Below are positions 51,223-59,589 of a stretch of 61,892 bases of DNA, piece by piece. The position numbers and the translations under genes are program-made. The stretch is from assembly GCF_005930475.1 (NCBI RefSeq), contig NZ_SJEW01000026.1:1-61892 (forward strand), written 5' to 3'. Source of the DNA: Modestobacter altitudinis. Its GTDB lineage: Bacteria; Actinomycetota; Actinomycetes; Mycobacteriales; Geodermatophilaceae. The notes beneath the pieces are model-generated. The model was given only the letters and a program-made list of their open reading frames with translations, was not told the DNA's origin and did not search any database. Position 1 is the first letter of the stretch, and every line of letters begins with the position of its first letter.

Positions 51223-51895
51223 ATGTCGGACGGCGCATGGCGCGCGGGGCCGGGGACGCTGGCACCTCGGGGGCCGGGTCGGCGCGCCGCGGCGATCAGC
51301 CTCCTGGCCGCCGCGCTCGCCGGTTGCCTGGTCACCGTCCCCGCTGCGTACGCCTACTACGACGACCCCTGGCGGCCGCTCGGCCACGCGCTGGGTCCGT
51401 GGGTCGCCCTCGTCCACGCGGTCAGCGCCCGGTCGTGCTGTCGGTCGCGCGCTCGGTGGCCTGCCTGGTCAGCGCGGTGTTCACCTTCTACCTTCCCCTG
51501 GAGGTCGGCCACGACATCCGCTGGGCCGGCAGCGGCAGCGTCATGGCGGTCGACTGGAGCGACGTCCAGTTGTGGAGCGGCTTCGCGGTGGTCGCCGGCG
51601 CCGTCCTCGGTCCCCTGTCGGCCACAGCCACCCGCCCGGGGTGGCGCGGCGCCTTCGCCGCAGCCGGCCTGGTCGGCCTCCTGCTCGGTGACGCCGCCCG
51701 CCGCGCCGTCGGCTGGGGAGGCTGGGACGTCGCCGTCGTCGTCGACGCCCTGCTGGCAGTGGCCGTGCTCATCAGCGCCGCCGGCCACAACCGCGCACCG
51801 GTCCGGACGGCGGTGCTCAGTGTGCTGGCCGCGGGCGTCGGCCTGGCCCTGATCTCGGTGCCGACGCGATCGAGCAGCTGCTCGTCCAGGTCTAG
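51223..51895 (+). pseudogene. Membrane protein gene interrupted by two -1 frameshifts
   Basis: A hydrophobic protein can be followed through three frames: MSDGAWRAGPGTLAP to WVALVHAVSA, then PVVLSVARSVACLVSAVFTF to VGLALIS, then GADAIEQLLVQV and a TAG. The breaks fall at a CCC run (about 51427-51430) and a GG pair (51857-51858). Adding one C and one G would restore a single frame of about 224 aa with about six spans. This could be true decay, but homopolymer sequencing errors are at least as likely. No family was recognised. Confidence 0.7.
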
Positions 51896-52062
51896 CCGTG
51901 GTCGTCGTCTTGACCGGTTCGGCGCTCCGGGCGCTGGGGGACAGTGCGCCGCGCCCGCGCGGAGGGGCGCGGCGACCGCCAGCTCTGCTGCGCCTCCTCG
52001 GCCAGCTGCCGGGCAGCGATGACGCTGGCCGACTCTCGGTCGTCCCCGGCCCAGGCACGCAT
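51892..52062 (-). CDS. Small basic protein coupled to the FtsX-type permease gene
   Basis: ATG 52062 overlaps the permease stop in a TGATG arrangement, and the frame runs to a TAG at 51892 (56 aa): MRAWAGDDRESASVIAARQL, then an Arg/Pro/Ser-rich tail. Its helical N-terminus (ASVIAARQLAEEAQQSW) looks like real protein. It is the last gene of the PadR operon. Its stop codon shares a CTAG palindrome with the stop of the convergent frameshifted gene. Function unknown. Confidence 0.58.
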   Translation of the reverse strand: MRAWAGDDRESASVIAARQLAEEAQQSWRSPRPSARARRTVPQRPERRTGQDDDHG

Positions 52063-53399
52063 CAGGCCACCCGCAGGGACGACGGCGCTGCGGCCCGGGC
52101 GAGCTGCGGCCGGAGCACCCGGGTGACGGCGACCGCGAGCGCCCGGGCGAGCAGCAGGGCGAGTGCCACGGTCAGCAGCACGGTGCCCAGGGCGATCGGC
52201 GACTGCGCGCCCGGCGCGTAGAGACCGCCGAGCAGGACCCCGGCCAGCAGTGGCCCGGTCGTCACGACGGCCAGCCGGCGGCGCTGCACCTGTTCGAGCA
52301 CGGTCGGGTCGGCACCCAGCGCCGCGGTCGACGCCACCGCACGACGGGTCGTCACCAGGTCGTCGGTGGCGGCCAGGACCAGCGAGGCCACCGCGGCCAG
52401 CATCGCGAGCAGCCCGGCGAGCAGGGCGAACAGGATGCCCGGCAACGACTCGGACAGCGAGTGCTGCGGCTCCAGCAGCAGACCCGTCAGGCTGCCCACC
52501 ACGCCGATCACCAGACCGGCGACGCACGTGGTGCCCGCCGTCCGGCCGGCCGGCCCGGCCAGGGTGCGCAACCCGCCGGCGGCGAGCACGTCGACCGCCG
52601 TCCCGGACCGAGCCAGCCGGCGGGCCCGAGCGGTCACCCAGATCGACCCCGTCGACAGCAGGCCCAACGCCAGGACTACGAGCGCGGCGCAGAGCAAGGT
52701 GGTGGAGCGGGCGTGCCGGTCGATGTCCCGGGGCGCTGACACCGCCGCGACCAGGGCGAGGACGCCGACCCCCACGGCCAGCAGCCGCGGCCACGCCCGC
52801 ACCGGCCTGCGGCGCCGCGGCGTGGCGGCGAGTGCGCCGGCCACGCCGCCGACGAGCGTGCTGAGCGCGATGACCACGAGCCACGCGACGGCGTCCAGCG
52901 GGGACAGCCCGGGCAGCAACCGGGCGCTGGCCGGGGCGGCGACGTGCAGCAGGAGCCAGAGCGCCAGGTACACGGCGCCGGCCAGCAGGCCGCCGAACGC
53001 CCCGGCGACCGCGGGCTCCAGCATCGCCACCCGGCGCAGGTCGGCCGGGGTGGCCCCGCTGAGCCGCAGCCCCTCGTGGACGGCGGCCCGCCGGGCGCTG
53101 CCGGTGGTCACCGCCTGCCAGGCCAGGGCCAGCGCCGGGAGCACGAGCAGCAGGATGCCGGTGAGCACACCCGGCCGGAGACCCGCCTGGACGACGAGCG
53201 ACGAGTACTCCCCGGACGAGCTGGACACCGTGCCGCCGCCGTCCAGGTACCGGACCTCCTCAGCGGGGACGCGGAGCACGGCGGCGGCGGCGATCAGCAG
53301 CCCGCCCCCGACCGCGGCGCCCCCGGCGACGAGGAGGGTGCGGGTGCGGCCGGCGGACGTGCGGGGACGGCCGATCAGCCAGGCGGTCGAGGTCTTCAC
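52062..53399 (-). CDS. FtsX-like ABC transporter permease
   Basis: The 445-aa protein has about ten hydrophobic segments arranged as two FtsX-type halves. An extracytoplasmic part follows the first span (VRYLDGGGTVSSSSGEYSS). ARRAAVHEGLRLSGATPADLRRVAMLEPAVAGAFGG resembles the cytoplasmic segment that contacts the ATPase. With the LolD/MacB-like ATPase encoded upstream it should form a mechanotransmission or lipoprotein/peptide export system. GTG 53399 overlaps the ATPase stop. Confidence 0.86.
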   Translation of the reverse strand: MKTSTAWLIGRPRTSAGRTRTLLVAGGAAVGGGLLIAAAAVLRVPAEEVRYLDGGGTVSSSSGEYSSLVVQAGLRPGVLTGILLLVLPALALAWQAVTTGSARRAAVHEGLRLSGATPADLRRVAMLEPAVAGAFGGLLAGAVYLALWLLLHVAAPASARLLPGLSPLDAVAWLVVIALSTLVGGVAGALAATPRRRRPVRAWPRLLAVGVGVLALVAAVSAPRDIDRHARSTTLLCAALVVLALGLLSTGSIWVTARARRLARSGTAVDVLAAGGLRTLAGPAGRTAGTTCVAGLVIGVVGSLTGLLLEPQHSLSESLPGILFALLAGLLAMLAAVASLVLAATDDLVTTRRAVASTAALGADPTVLEQVQRRRLAVVTTGPLLAGVLLGGLYAPGAQSPIALGTVLLTVALALLLARALAVAVTRVLRPQLARAAAPSSLRVA

Positions 53400-54076
53400 G
53401 AGAGGGCCACCTCGTGCTCGATCACGCCGTCGCGCAGCCGGACCTCGCGGTCGGCCCGCGCGGCCACGGTGTTGTCGTGGGTGACCAGCAGGACGGCTCC
53501 GCCGGCCGCCACGGTGGTGGCCAACATCAGGTCCAGCAGCGCCCGCCCCGACCGGGTGTCCAGGCTGGCGGTGGGCTCGTCGGCCAGCAGCAGGGCCGGG
53601 CCGTGCACCAGCGCGCGGGCTGCCGCGGCGAGCTGCGCCTGGCCACCGGAGAGCTCGGACGGCAGGGTGTCCGGACCGACCGCCAGACCGACGCGGTCCA
53701 GCCAGCCGTCGGCCGCGGCCCGCGCGTCGGCGGCCGGGTGGCCCTCCAGCAGCAGCGGCAGCGCCACGTTGTCGCGCACCGGCAGGTCGGGCACCAGCTG
53801 GCCGAACTGCAGCACCAGGCCGATCGACCGGCGGCGCACCAGCGCGCGGGCGGTGTCGTCGACGCCGGAGAGCTCCGTTCCGGCCACGGTGACCCGGCCG
53901 CTCTGCGCGCGCAGCACACCGGCGGCGAGCAGCAGCAGCGTGGACTTGCCGCAGCCACTGGGGCCGGTCACCGCGACGACCTCGCCCGGCGCCACGGACA
54001 GGGTGGCGTCGCGCAGCGCCTGGGTGCGGCCGTAGGTGTGGCTGACCGCGGACAGGGTGAGGGTGGGCGGGTTCAC
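53396..54076 (-). CDS. ABC transporter ATP-binding protein (LolD/MacB type)
   Basis: The 226-aa protein shows Walker A (GPSGCGKSTLL), Q-loop (LQFGQLVPDLPVRDN), signature LSGGQAQ, Walker B (LLADEPTASLD) and H-loop (VTHD). The LVPDLPVRDNVALPLLL stretch is typical of the MacB/LolD branch that pairs with FtsX permeases. GTG 54076 overlaps the PadR-type stop (GTGA), so regulator, ATPase and permease are translated together. Confidence 0.93.
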   Translation of the reverse strand: MNPPTLTLSAVSHTYGRTQALRDATLSVAPGEVVAVTGPSGCGKSTLLLLAAGVLRAQSGRVTVAGTELSGVDDTARALVRRRSIGLVLQFGQLVPDLPVRDNVALPLLLEGHPAADARAAADGWLDRVGLAVGPDTLPSELSGGQAQLAAAARALVHGPALLLADEPTASLDTRSGRALLDLMLATTVAAGGAVLLVTHDNTVAARADREVRLRDGVIEHEVALS

Positions 54077-54606
54077 GAGTGGGTCCTCTCGGGCGGGGTC
54101 GGGGAGGAGCGGAGGAGATCGGTGGCCAGGTCCAGCCAGCGCAGGTCGGCGTCGAGGTGGGCGATCAGGTGCTCGCGCACCAGCCGCTCGGCCGGGCTCG
54201 CGCCCGGTGGCACCTGCCCGAGCTCACGCATCCGGCGCAGGTGCACCGCGCGCTGACGGGCGACGTGGCCCTGGACGTCGATGCCGGTGTGCAACGCGGC
54301 GATCGTCTTGCGGACGATCTCCTCGGCGCCGGTCCCGGTGGGAGGCGCGGGCTCGGTCAGCCACGCCCGCAGCCGCTCGTCCCCGGCGTCGGTGAGGGCG
54401 TAGACCGTGCGCTCGGGGCCGCCGTCGACCCGGGTCTCGACCACCTCGGCCAGCCCGTCCCGCTGGAGCCGGGCCAGGGTCGCGTACACCTGGCCGAACG
54501 GCAGCGGACGGCTGTCCGGGAACCACGCGTCGTGCTCCTGCTTGATGTCGTAGCCATGGCGTGGTGCACCCGCCAGCAGGGCGAGATGTAGTTCGGTCAA
54601 CGACAT
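54073..54606 (-). CDS. PadR-family transcriptional regulator
   Basis: The 177-aa protein has an N-terminal winged helix (ELHLALLAGAPRHGYDIKQE, PLPFGQVYATLARLQRDGLAEV, ERTVYALTDAGDERLRAWL) and a C-terminal Vir-type helical domain (about 100-170). PadR proteins repress nearby transporter genes and release DNA when they bind a ligand such as a drug or phenolic. It is the first gene of the ABC operon, and a palindrome lies just ahead of its start, so autorepression is likely. Confidence 0.92.
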   Translation of the reverse strand: MSLTELHLALLAGAPRHGYDIKQEHDAWFPDSRPLPFGQVYATLARLQRDGLAEVVETRVDGGPERTVYALTDAGDERLRAWLTEPAPPTGTGAEEIVRKTIAALHTGIDVQGHVARQRAVHLRRMRELGQVPPGASPAERLVREHLIAHLDADLRWLDLATDLLRSSPTPPERTHS

Positions 54607-54611
54607 GCGCT

Positions 54612-54634
54612 GTGTCTACACGACGAGTAGACAC
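54612..54634. promoter_or_regulatory. Inverted repeat operator for the PadR regulator
   Basis: GTGTCTAC and GTAGACAC form a perfect 8-bp inverted repeat with a 7-nt spacer, starting six nt upstream of the PadR start codon. The position and dyad shape fit an autoregulatory PadR site. Confidence 0.65.
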
Positions 54635-54674
54635 TTGGTGAGTAGCCGCGCGGCGGTTCTTGCGGTGGGAACGC

Positions 54675-55628
54675 TCAGACGTCGTGCGGTGGCTGCCGGT
54701 CGTGCCAGCGCAGCACGCGGAGAGCCCGCAGGGTGTTCCAGCGGCTGGGCTGCCCGTCGCCGTCCTCGAGCGGGAAGTGGACGGCGCCGGGATGGGTGGC
54801 CTCCAGGAGCCACCGGCCGTCCGGCTGCTGCTTGCTCCGCACCACCGCGACCGCCTCGGCCAGCCGCTCGTCCCGACTGCCGGCCGTCCGGAAGTGGTCC
54901 AGCGCCCGCAGCACGTCGTGGTGCCACTGCGGCGGGAACGAGAACTGCAGGTAGCCGTCCTGAGCGGGCTGGCCGGTGCTCCTGCGGCGGAACAGCGACC
55001 GCTCGAGCAGGTACTCCTCGCCGCGCTGCCGGGCGGCCCGGGTCTGCGCGGTGCCCCGGCCGGCCTGCTCGTACGCCAGCAGCCCCTCCAGCACGTTGAT
55101 CGTCGAGTCGAACGACGACCGGGTGGAACCGTGCTCGGTGAAGCAGTTCCAGCCGCCGTCCTCCAGCTGGTCGTCGAGCAGCCGTTGCACGACCGCCTCG
55201 ACGTCCTGGCCGAAGTACGCACCGACCGCGACGACGCGGCCGTTGATGCACGGCTCCACCTCGCCGTCGAAGAAGCGCGCGCCGTCGTACTCCCAGCGGC
55301 AGTTCTCGCCGACCAGCGCGACCGTCTCCCGAGCCGCGTCCGACGCCGGGTCCAGCCCGAACTCGCGGAGCAGCGCCAGGGTGGGCAGCGTCGGCGTCCA
55401 GGGCTGGCCGCCCTCGCCGTCCCAGCCGGACGCCGGGAAGCACGCGCCGCCGGCCCACTGACCGTCCAAGTCGCGGAGCGCCAGCAGCCGGGCGCCCCAC
55501 CCCTCGGTGGCCACCCGCGCCCGCTCGGCGGCCACGACGTCCTCCGGTGCGTCGGTCAGGTCGCGCAGCGCCTGCCAGCGGATGGCCGGGTCCGAGTCGG
55601 AGTCGAGCAACCAGTCCAGCGCCGTCAT
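54675..55628 (-). CDS. Squalene-cyclase/prenyltransferase-like alpha-alpha-toroid protein
   Basis: The 317-aa protein consists of helical repeats with QW-like signatures (DGQWAGGACFPASGW, LEDGGWNCFTEHG, PDGRWLLEATHPG), as in the alpha-alpha toroid fold of terpene cyclases and prenyltransferases. It lacks the DxDD or metal-binding aspartates needed for cyclisation, so a binding or uncharacterised role is more likely. Actinobacteria carry many such free-standing proteins. It is on the same strand as, but separate from, the PadR operon. Confidence 0.78.
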   Translation of the reverse strand: MTALDWLLDSDSDPAIRWQALRDLTDAPEDVVAAERARVATEGWGARLLALRDLDGQWAGGACFPASGWDGEGGQPWTPTLPTLALLREFGLDPASDAARETVALVGENCRWEYDGARFFDGEVEPCINGRVVAVGAYFGQDVEAVVQRLLDDQLEDGGWNCFTEHGSTRSSFDSTINVLEGLLAYEQAGRGTAQTRAARQRGEEYLLERSLFRRRSTGQPAQDGYLQFSFPPQWHHDVLRALDHFRTAGSRDERLAEAVAVVRSKQQPDGRWLLEATHPGAVHFPLEDGDGQPSRWNTLRALRVLRWHDRQPPHDV

Positions 55629-55689
55629 GCCCGGGGAACCTAGTGACCCGGCGCCCGTCGTGGCAGCACGCGCATCGGGTCAGGCCGCG

Positions 55690-57042
55690 TCAGCCGGGCA
55701 CCGACTCCAGCTGCCGCTCGGTCGCCGGCGCTGTGGACGGCGTCCTGGCCCGCCGGGCGGTGGTCGCCAGCGCCGCCACCCACAGGCCGACGACGACCCA
55801 GCCGCCGGCGCTGCCGAGCGCGTCGGCGGCGGCGGCCACCGGGTTCGGCCGGCCGAGCCGGTCGAGCAGCCAGCCGAGTGCGGCGATCCCCGCCGTGGTC
55901 GCGCCGCCGACGCGGACGACGCGGTAGACGGCGTCCGACGGGGACAGCAGCACCAGCGCGGGCAGCACCACCGCCACCACCAGCAGCTGCACCAGCTCGA
56001 TGCCCAGGTTGAAGCCCAGCAGCGAGACCACCAGCTGCGGGGTGGAGAGGTCCAGCTCAGCGAGGGTGAACGAGAAGGCCATGCCGTGCACCAGCCCGAA
56101 CACGCCGGCGACCAGCGCCTCCCGGCCAGGGAAGAGCGGCCGGATGGCGTGCACGGCGCTGACCAGGATGCTCGCCGCGATCAGGGCCTCCACCGGTCGG
56201 GCGGGGAGCTCCAACCGGCCCAGTGCGCTCAGCGCGAGGGTGATCGAGTGGCCGACGGTGAACGCCAGGGTGATCCGGGTGATCGCCCCGGCCGCCCGGC
56301 GGGTGCCTGCGGGTCCACCCCAGCGACGCCGCCCGGCGAGCACCAACGGCGCGGGGAGCAGCAGGGTCAGCAGGAAGAGGAGGTGGTCGGTGCCCTCGGC
56401 GATGTGGTGCCCGCCGAGCTGCAGCATGGCCATGAAGCCGTGCCAGGCACTGGCGTCGTCTACGTCGACCTCGAGCGGCGGCACGGTCATCGCGCTCGTG
56501 TCGATCCGGATGACGCCGAGTTCGCGGCCGTCGTCGGTCCCGAGCTGACCGGCGGCCCAGTCCTGCCGGAGCGTCACGAAGACGACGTGGGTGACGACCT
56601 GGTCGACCACGACGTCGTAGTCCAACGTGAACTGCCGGACACCGACCCCGACCGGCGGGGTGAGGGTGAGCTGGGCGACCAGCTCCTGGTAGGGGCCGGT
56701 GGAGGTCTGCTCGGCGTCGCTGACCGACAGGTCACCGACCGCGACGGTCCACGCCCGCCCGTCGGTCGACGGCTGCACGTGTGCCGTCAGGTACTCCCGC
56801 AGCTGCTGCTCGTCCGCGGCGACCGCCTGCTCGGTGTCGGTGCGCAGGTCCAGCCCGGTGGCCAGGCTCAGGTCGTCGACCGGTACCTGCAGCTGCGCCC
56901 CGATGGACTCCTCGTGCACGTCGAGCTGCACCACCGTGTGCGGCATCGGGTGGGCGGACGCCGGGGCGGCGCCCACGACCAGCGCGATGCCCAGGAGCAG
57001 GGCGGTCGCGCCGGCCGTGAGCGCCGCACGGAGCAGGTGCAT
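55690..57042 (-). CDS. HupE/UreJ-type membrane protein
   Basis: The 450-aa protein has a signal peptide ending PASAHPMPH, an extracytoplasmic beta-rich domain (to about residue 220) and a C-terminal HupE/UreJ_2 domain of six or seven spans. The conserved His-rich stretch GGHHIAEGTDHLLFLLTLLLP and a second GLVHGMAFSF are present. HupE proteins are linked to nickel or cobalt uptake, but this large two-domain form is poorly characterised. ATG 57042 overlaps the stop of the DUF3500 gene (TGATG), tying the two together. Confidence 0.85.
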   Translation of the reverse strand: MHLLRAALTAGATALLLGIALVVGAAPASAHPMPHTVVQLDVHEESIGAQLQVPVDDLSLATGLDLRTDTEQAVAADEQQLREYLTAHVQPSTDGRAWTVAVGDLSVSDAEQTSTGPYQELVAQLTLTPPVGVGVRQFTLDYDVVVDQVVTHVVFVTLRQDWAAGQLGTDDGRELGVIRIDTSAMTVPPLEVDVDDASAWHGFMAMLQLGGHHIAEGTDHLLFLLTLLLPAPLVLAGRRRWGGPAGTRRAAGAITRITLAFTVGHSITLALSALGRLELPARPVEALIAASILVSAVHAIRPLFPGREALVAGVFGLVHGMAFSFTLAELDLSTPQLVVSLLGFNLGIELVQLLVVAVVLPALVLLSPSDAVYRVVRVGGATTAGIAALGWLLDRLGRPNPVAAAADALGSAGGWVVVGLWVAALATTARRARTPSTAPATERQLESVPG

Positions 57043-58301
57043 CAGAAGGACAGCTCGCCGCCGTAGTCGCGGGTGTGGTCCCGGTAGACCGTGTGGTAGT
57101 GGATCTGGTTCGAGATGACGACGCCGTTCTGGCAGACGAACTCGATCCACACGCTCGGCCCGTCGATGCGCACGTAGTCGCCCTGCGCGGTCAGGTCGGT
57201 GCCACCGGAGTAGGAGATGTAGGTGTCGTCCAGCTCGGACTCGTAGGTGGCCAGCAGGTCGTCGGCGGTGGCGTCGTCGGCGATCGACACCCACGGCGTC
57301 ATGGCCGCCATGACCAGCTGCTTTTGATCGTCGGAGAGCTCGCTGACGGCCAGCCCCGCCTTGGTGTCGGGGAACCCGCCGTTCCCGTCGGGGCCCAGGA
57401 GCACGTCGGTGTAGGACTCGGACAGCTTGGCCGCGGCCAGCTGGTCCTCGCCCAGGCTGGCCGTGAGGGCCAGCATGCCGTCCTTCATGACGTCCAGCGG
57501 CGCGTACGGGGTGCCGTCGTCAGCGGTCCAGGTGGTGGGCTCCACGCCGACGAAGTAGGGGGTCGCACCGGCGACGACGCCGTCGACGTAGGTGATGTTG
57601 ACCGCCAGGTGGTGGCCGCCGAAGTGCATCTGCCAGGTACCGGTGGTGCCCGGGGTCCCCAGGAACGCGAGGTAGTAGTTGTCGCTGGAGTAGCCACCAC
57701 CACCGCCGGTACCGCCGCCTGCGCCTGCTCCGGTGTCGGTCGGGGCCGCGCCACCGCTGGGCATCGCACCGCTCGGCGGGGTCCCCCCACCCGCGCCACC
57801 GGTGGGCATCGCACCGGTCGGCGCAGCACCGCCGCCGCCTGCGCCGCCGCTGCTGCTGCCCTGCACGCTGCCCAGGTAGTCGTCGGCGAGCAGGATCTGC
57901 ATCGCCTGGTCGTAGCCGGTGCCCGCGCCCGTGCCGAGTGAGGCCTGCAGCACCGCCTCCGCGGCGGTGATCTGGTCGTCGCTCAGCTCGCTGAACTGGA
58001 TGCCCACCCGGCAGTCGGAGCCGCACGGCAGGTTCGACCAGGCCGTGGCGTTGTCCTCGTTGAACTCCAGCAGCACCTGCGCCGCCTGGTCGTCGTCCAG
58101 GGTGTCGACGAACGCGTCGGCGGCGTCCACGACGGACTGGACGTCGGCCGAGCCTCCTGCGGACGACGAGGCGGCACTGGAGCTCGAGGACGTGGACGAC
58201 GTGTTCTCCGAGCCGCCACATGAGCTGATCAGCACCGTCATCGAGGCCAGCGCCGTCGCGGCCACCACCCGGCGGCGCGCTGAGCCGCGCAGTCGGGTCA
58301 C
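57042..58301 (-). CDS. DUF3500 lipoprotein with Gly/Ala/Pro-rich insert
   Basis: The GTG at 58301 begins the protein-like part and gives 419 aa. A lipoprotein signal ends in VLISSC, then a Ser-rich stretch. The DUF3500 domain is split by a repetitive insert (SSGGAGGGGAAPTGAMPTGG and similar, about 145-190). After it, GTWQMHFGGHHLAVNITYVDG and the final IHYHTVYRDHTRDYGGEL show conserved His and Asp. Function of the family is not established. Cotranscription with a HupE-type protein suggests a surface-bound metal-related role, which is inference only. Confidence 0.8.
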   Translation of the reverse strand: MTRLRGSARRRVVAATALASMTVLISSCGGSENTSSTSSSSSAASSSAGGSADVQSVVDAADAFVDTLDDDQAAQVLLEFNEDNATAWSNLPCGSDCRVGIQFSELSDDQITAAEAVLQASLGTGAGTGYDQAMQILLADDYLGSVQGSSSGGAGGGGAAPTGAMPTGGAGGGTPPSGAMPSGGAAPTDTGAGAGGGTGGGGGYSSDNYYLAFLGTPGTTGTWQMHFGGHHLAVNITYVDGVVAGATPYFVGVEPTTWTADDGTPYAPLDVMKDGMLALTASLGEDQLAAAKLSESYTDVLLGPDGNGGFPDTKAGLAVSELSDDQKQLVMAAMTPWVSIADDATADDLLATYESELDDTYISYSGGTDLTAQGDYVRIDGPSVWIEFVCQNGVVISNQIHYHTVYRDHTRDYGGELSF

Positions 58302-58671
58302 CGTCGGCTGCCCGTCCCGAGGGCCGAGGGCCCTCGTCGATCCGTTCCGACGTCCTGACGCCTGATCACTCGTCCACCTCTCGTCCGACCGCCGAGGCGG
58401 TTCGTGCGTGCGGCGCTCCACCGGTCCGGGAGCGCCCCCGGGGCATGCGAGACCGACCGTGCCGTGTGACGCCCCGACGCTGGGGAAGGACACAGGTCTG
58501 GCTCAGCTCCTCCCAGCGATCGCCACGGACGATCGGTCCGGCACCTCGGGGAAGCGGCTGGCCTGGTCGGCCGGTGGGGACTCCTCGGGACGTCCGCCAC
58601 CACGAGCAGTCTGGGAGTGCGCGATCGGACTGTCCAACACCATCTACCGGCCCCAACGATCGGAGAAGGCG
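58302..58671. other. Divergent intergenic region between the DUF3500 and LysR genes
   Basis: These 370 nt separate a minus-strand lipoprotein gene and a plus-strand LysR gene. No coding sequence with a plausible start was found. The region should contain both promoters and the regulator's binding sites; one candidate site is listed separately. Confidence 0.55.
58518..58534. promoter_or_regulatory. Candidate LysR-type binding site
   Basis: GATCG-N7-CGATC is a 5-bp dyad with an embedded T-N11-A (T58520, A58532), the consensus core of LysR-type regulator boxes. It lies in the divergent region upstream of the LysR gene, consistent with autoregulation. Confidence 0.4.
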
Positions 58672-59589
58672 ATGGACCTGCGGCAGCTGGAGTGCCTGGT
58701 CGCGGTGGCGGAGGAGTCGAGCTTCACCCGGGCCGCCGCGCGGTGCCACGTCGTCCAGTCGGCGCTGAGCGCGCAGATCGCCCGGCTCGAGCGCGAGCTC
58801 GAGGTGACCCTCTTCCACCGCACCAGCCGCTCGGTGCGGCTCGCGCCGGCCGGTGAGCTGCTGCTGAAGCACGCCCGGACGCTGCTGCACGACGCAGAGG
58901 TCGCCCGGGCCGAGATGGCCGCCTTCTGCGGCCTGCTCACCGGGCAGTTGCGGCTCGGCGTGATCAGTCCCTCCGATGGGCGGATGCCCTACCTGGACGA
59001 GGCCCTGCTCGCGTTCCACGCCCGGCACCCGGCCGTGGAGATATCGGTGCAGGACACCGGCAGCCAGGTCATGGTCGAGGCGGTCCGCGCCGGCGAGCTG
59101 GACCTCGCGCTGGTCGGGCTGTACGCCGGTCAGGTCCCGGCCGGGGTCGGCCACCGTCTTCTCGACGACGAGCCGATGGTCGCTGCGGTCAACGCCGGAC
59201 ACCCGCTCGCGGGCCGCGGACGGGTGGGTCTGGCCGAGCTCGCCGCGACCACGAAGTTCATCGAGCCGCCGCGTGGCTCCGGCATCCGTCTCCAGGTGGA
59301 CGCCGCCTTCGCCCGTGCCGGGGTCGACCGCTGTGCGGCGTTCGAGCCCGACACACCCGTCGGCGTGCTGCGCTGGGTCGCACTCGGCCTGGGGGCCGCG
59401 GTCATCCCGGCCTCCGCTCCCACGTCGGGGCGCAAGGTCATCACCCTTTCCCTGGACGATGACCAGGCCCGGCACCCGCTCGCGCTGGTGCACGGACCGC
59501 CGGGGACTGCGACACCCAGCGCACGCGTGTTCCTGGCGCTGTTGCTGGCCGAGCTGGACGGACGCTCAGCCGCGGGTGCGTGCGAGTAG
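58672..59589 (+). CDS. LysR-family transcriptional regulator
   Basis: The ATG at 58672 sits after GGAGAAGG and gives 305 aa, the normal family length. The N-terminal winged helix reads MDLRQLECLVAVAEESSFTR and SALSAQIARLERELEVTLFHR; a periplasmic-binding-protein-like effector domain follows (LRLGVISPSDGRMPYL onward). The target may be the divergent DUF3500-HupE operon. Its effector is unknown. The end overlaps the convergent PHP gene by 24 nt. Confidence 0.93.
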   Translation: MDLRQLECLVAVAEESSFTRAAARCHVVQSALSAQIARLERELEVTLFHRTSRSVRLAPAGELLLKHARTLLHDAEVARAEMAAFCGLLTGQLRLGVISPSDGRMPYLDEALLAFHARHPAVEISVQDTGSQVMVEAVRAGELDLALVGLYAGQVPAGVGHRLLDDEPMVAAVNAGHPLAGRGRVGLAELAATTKFIEPPRGSGIRLQVDAAFARAGVDRCAAFEPDTPVGVLRWVALGLGAAVIPASAPTSGRKVITLSLDDDQARHPLALVHGPPGTATPSARVFLALLLAELDGRSAAGACE

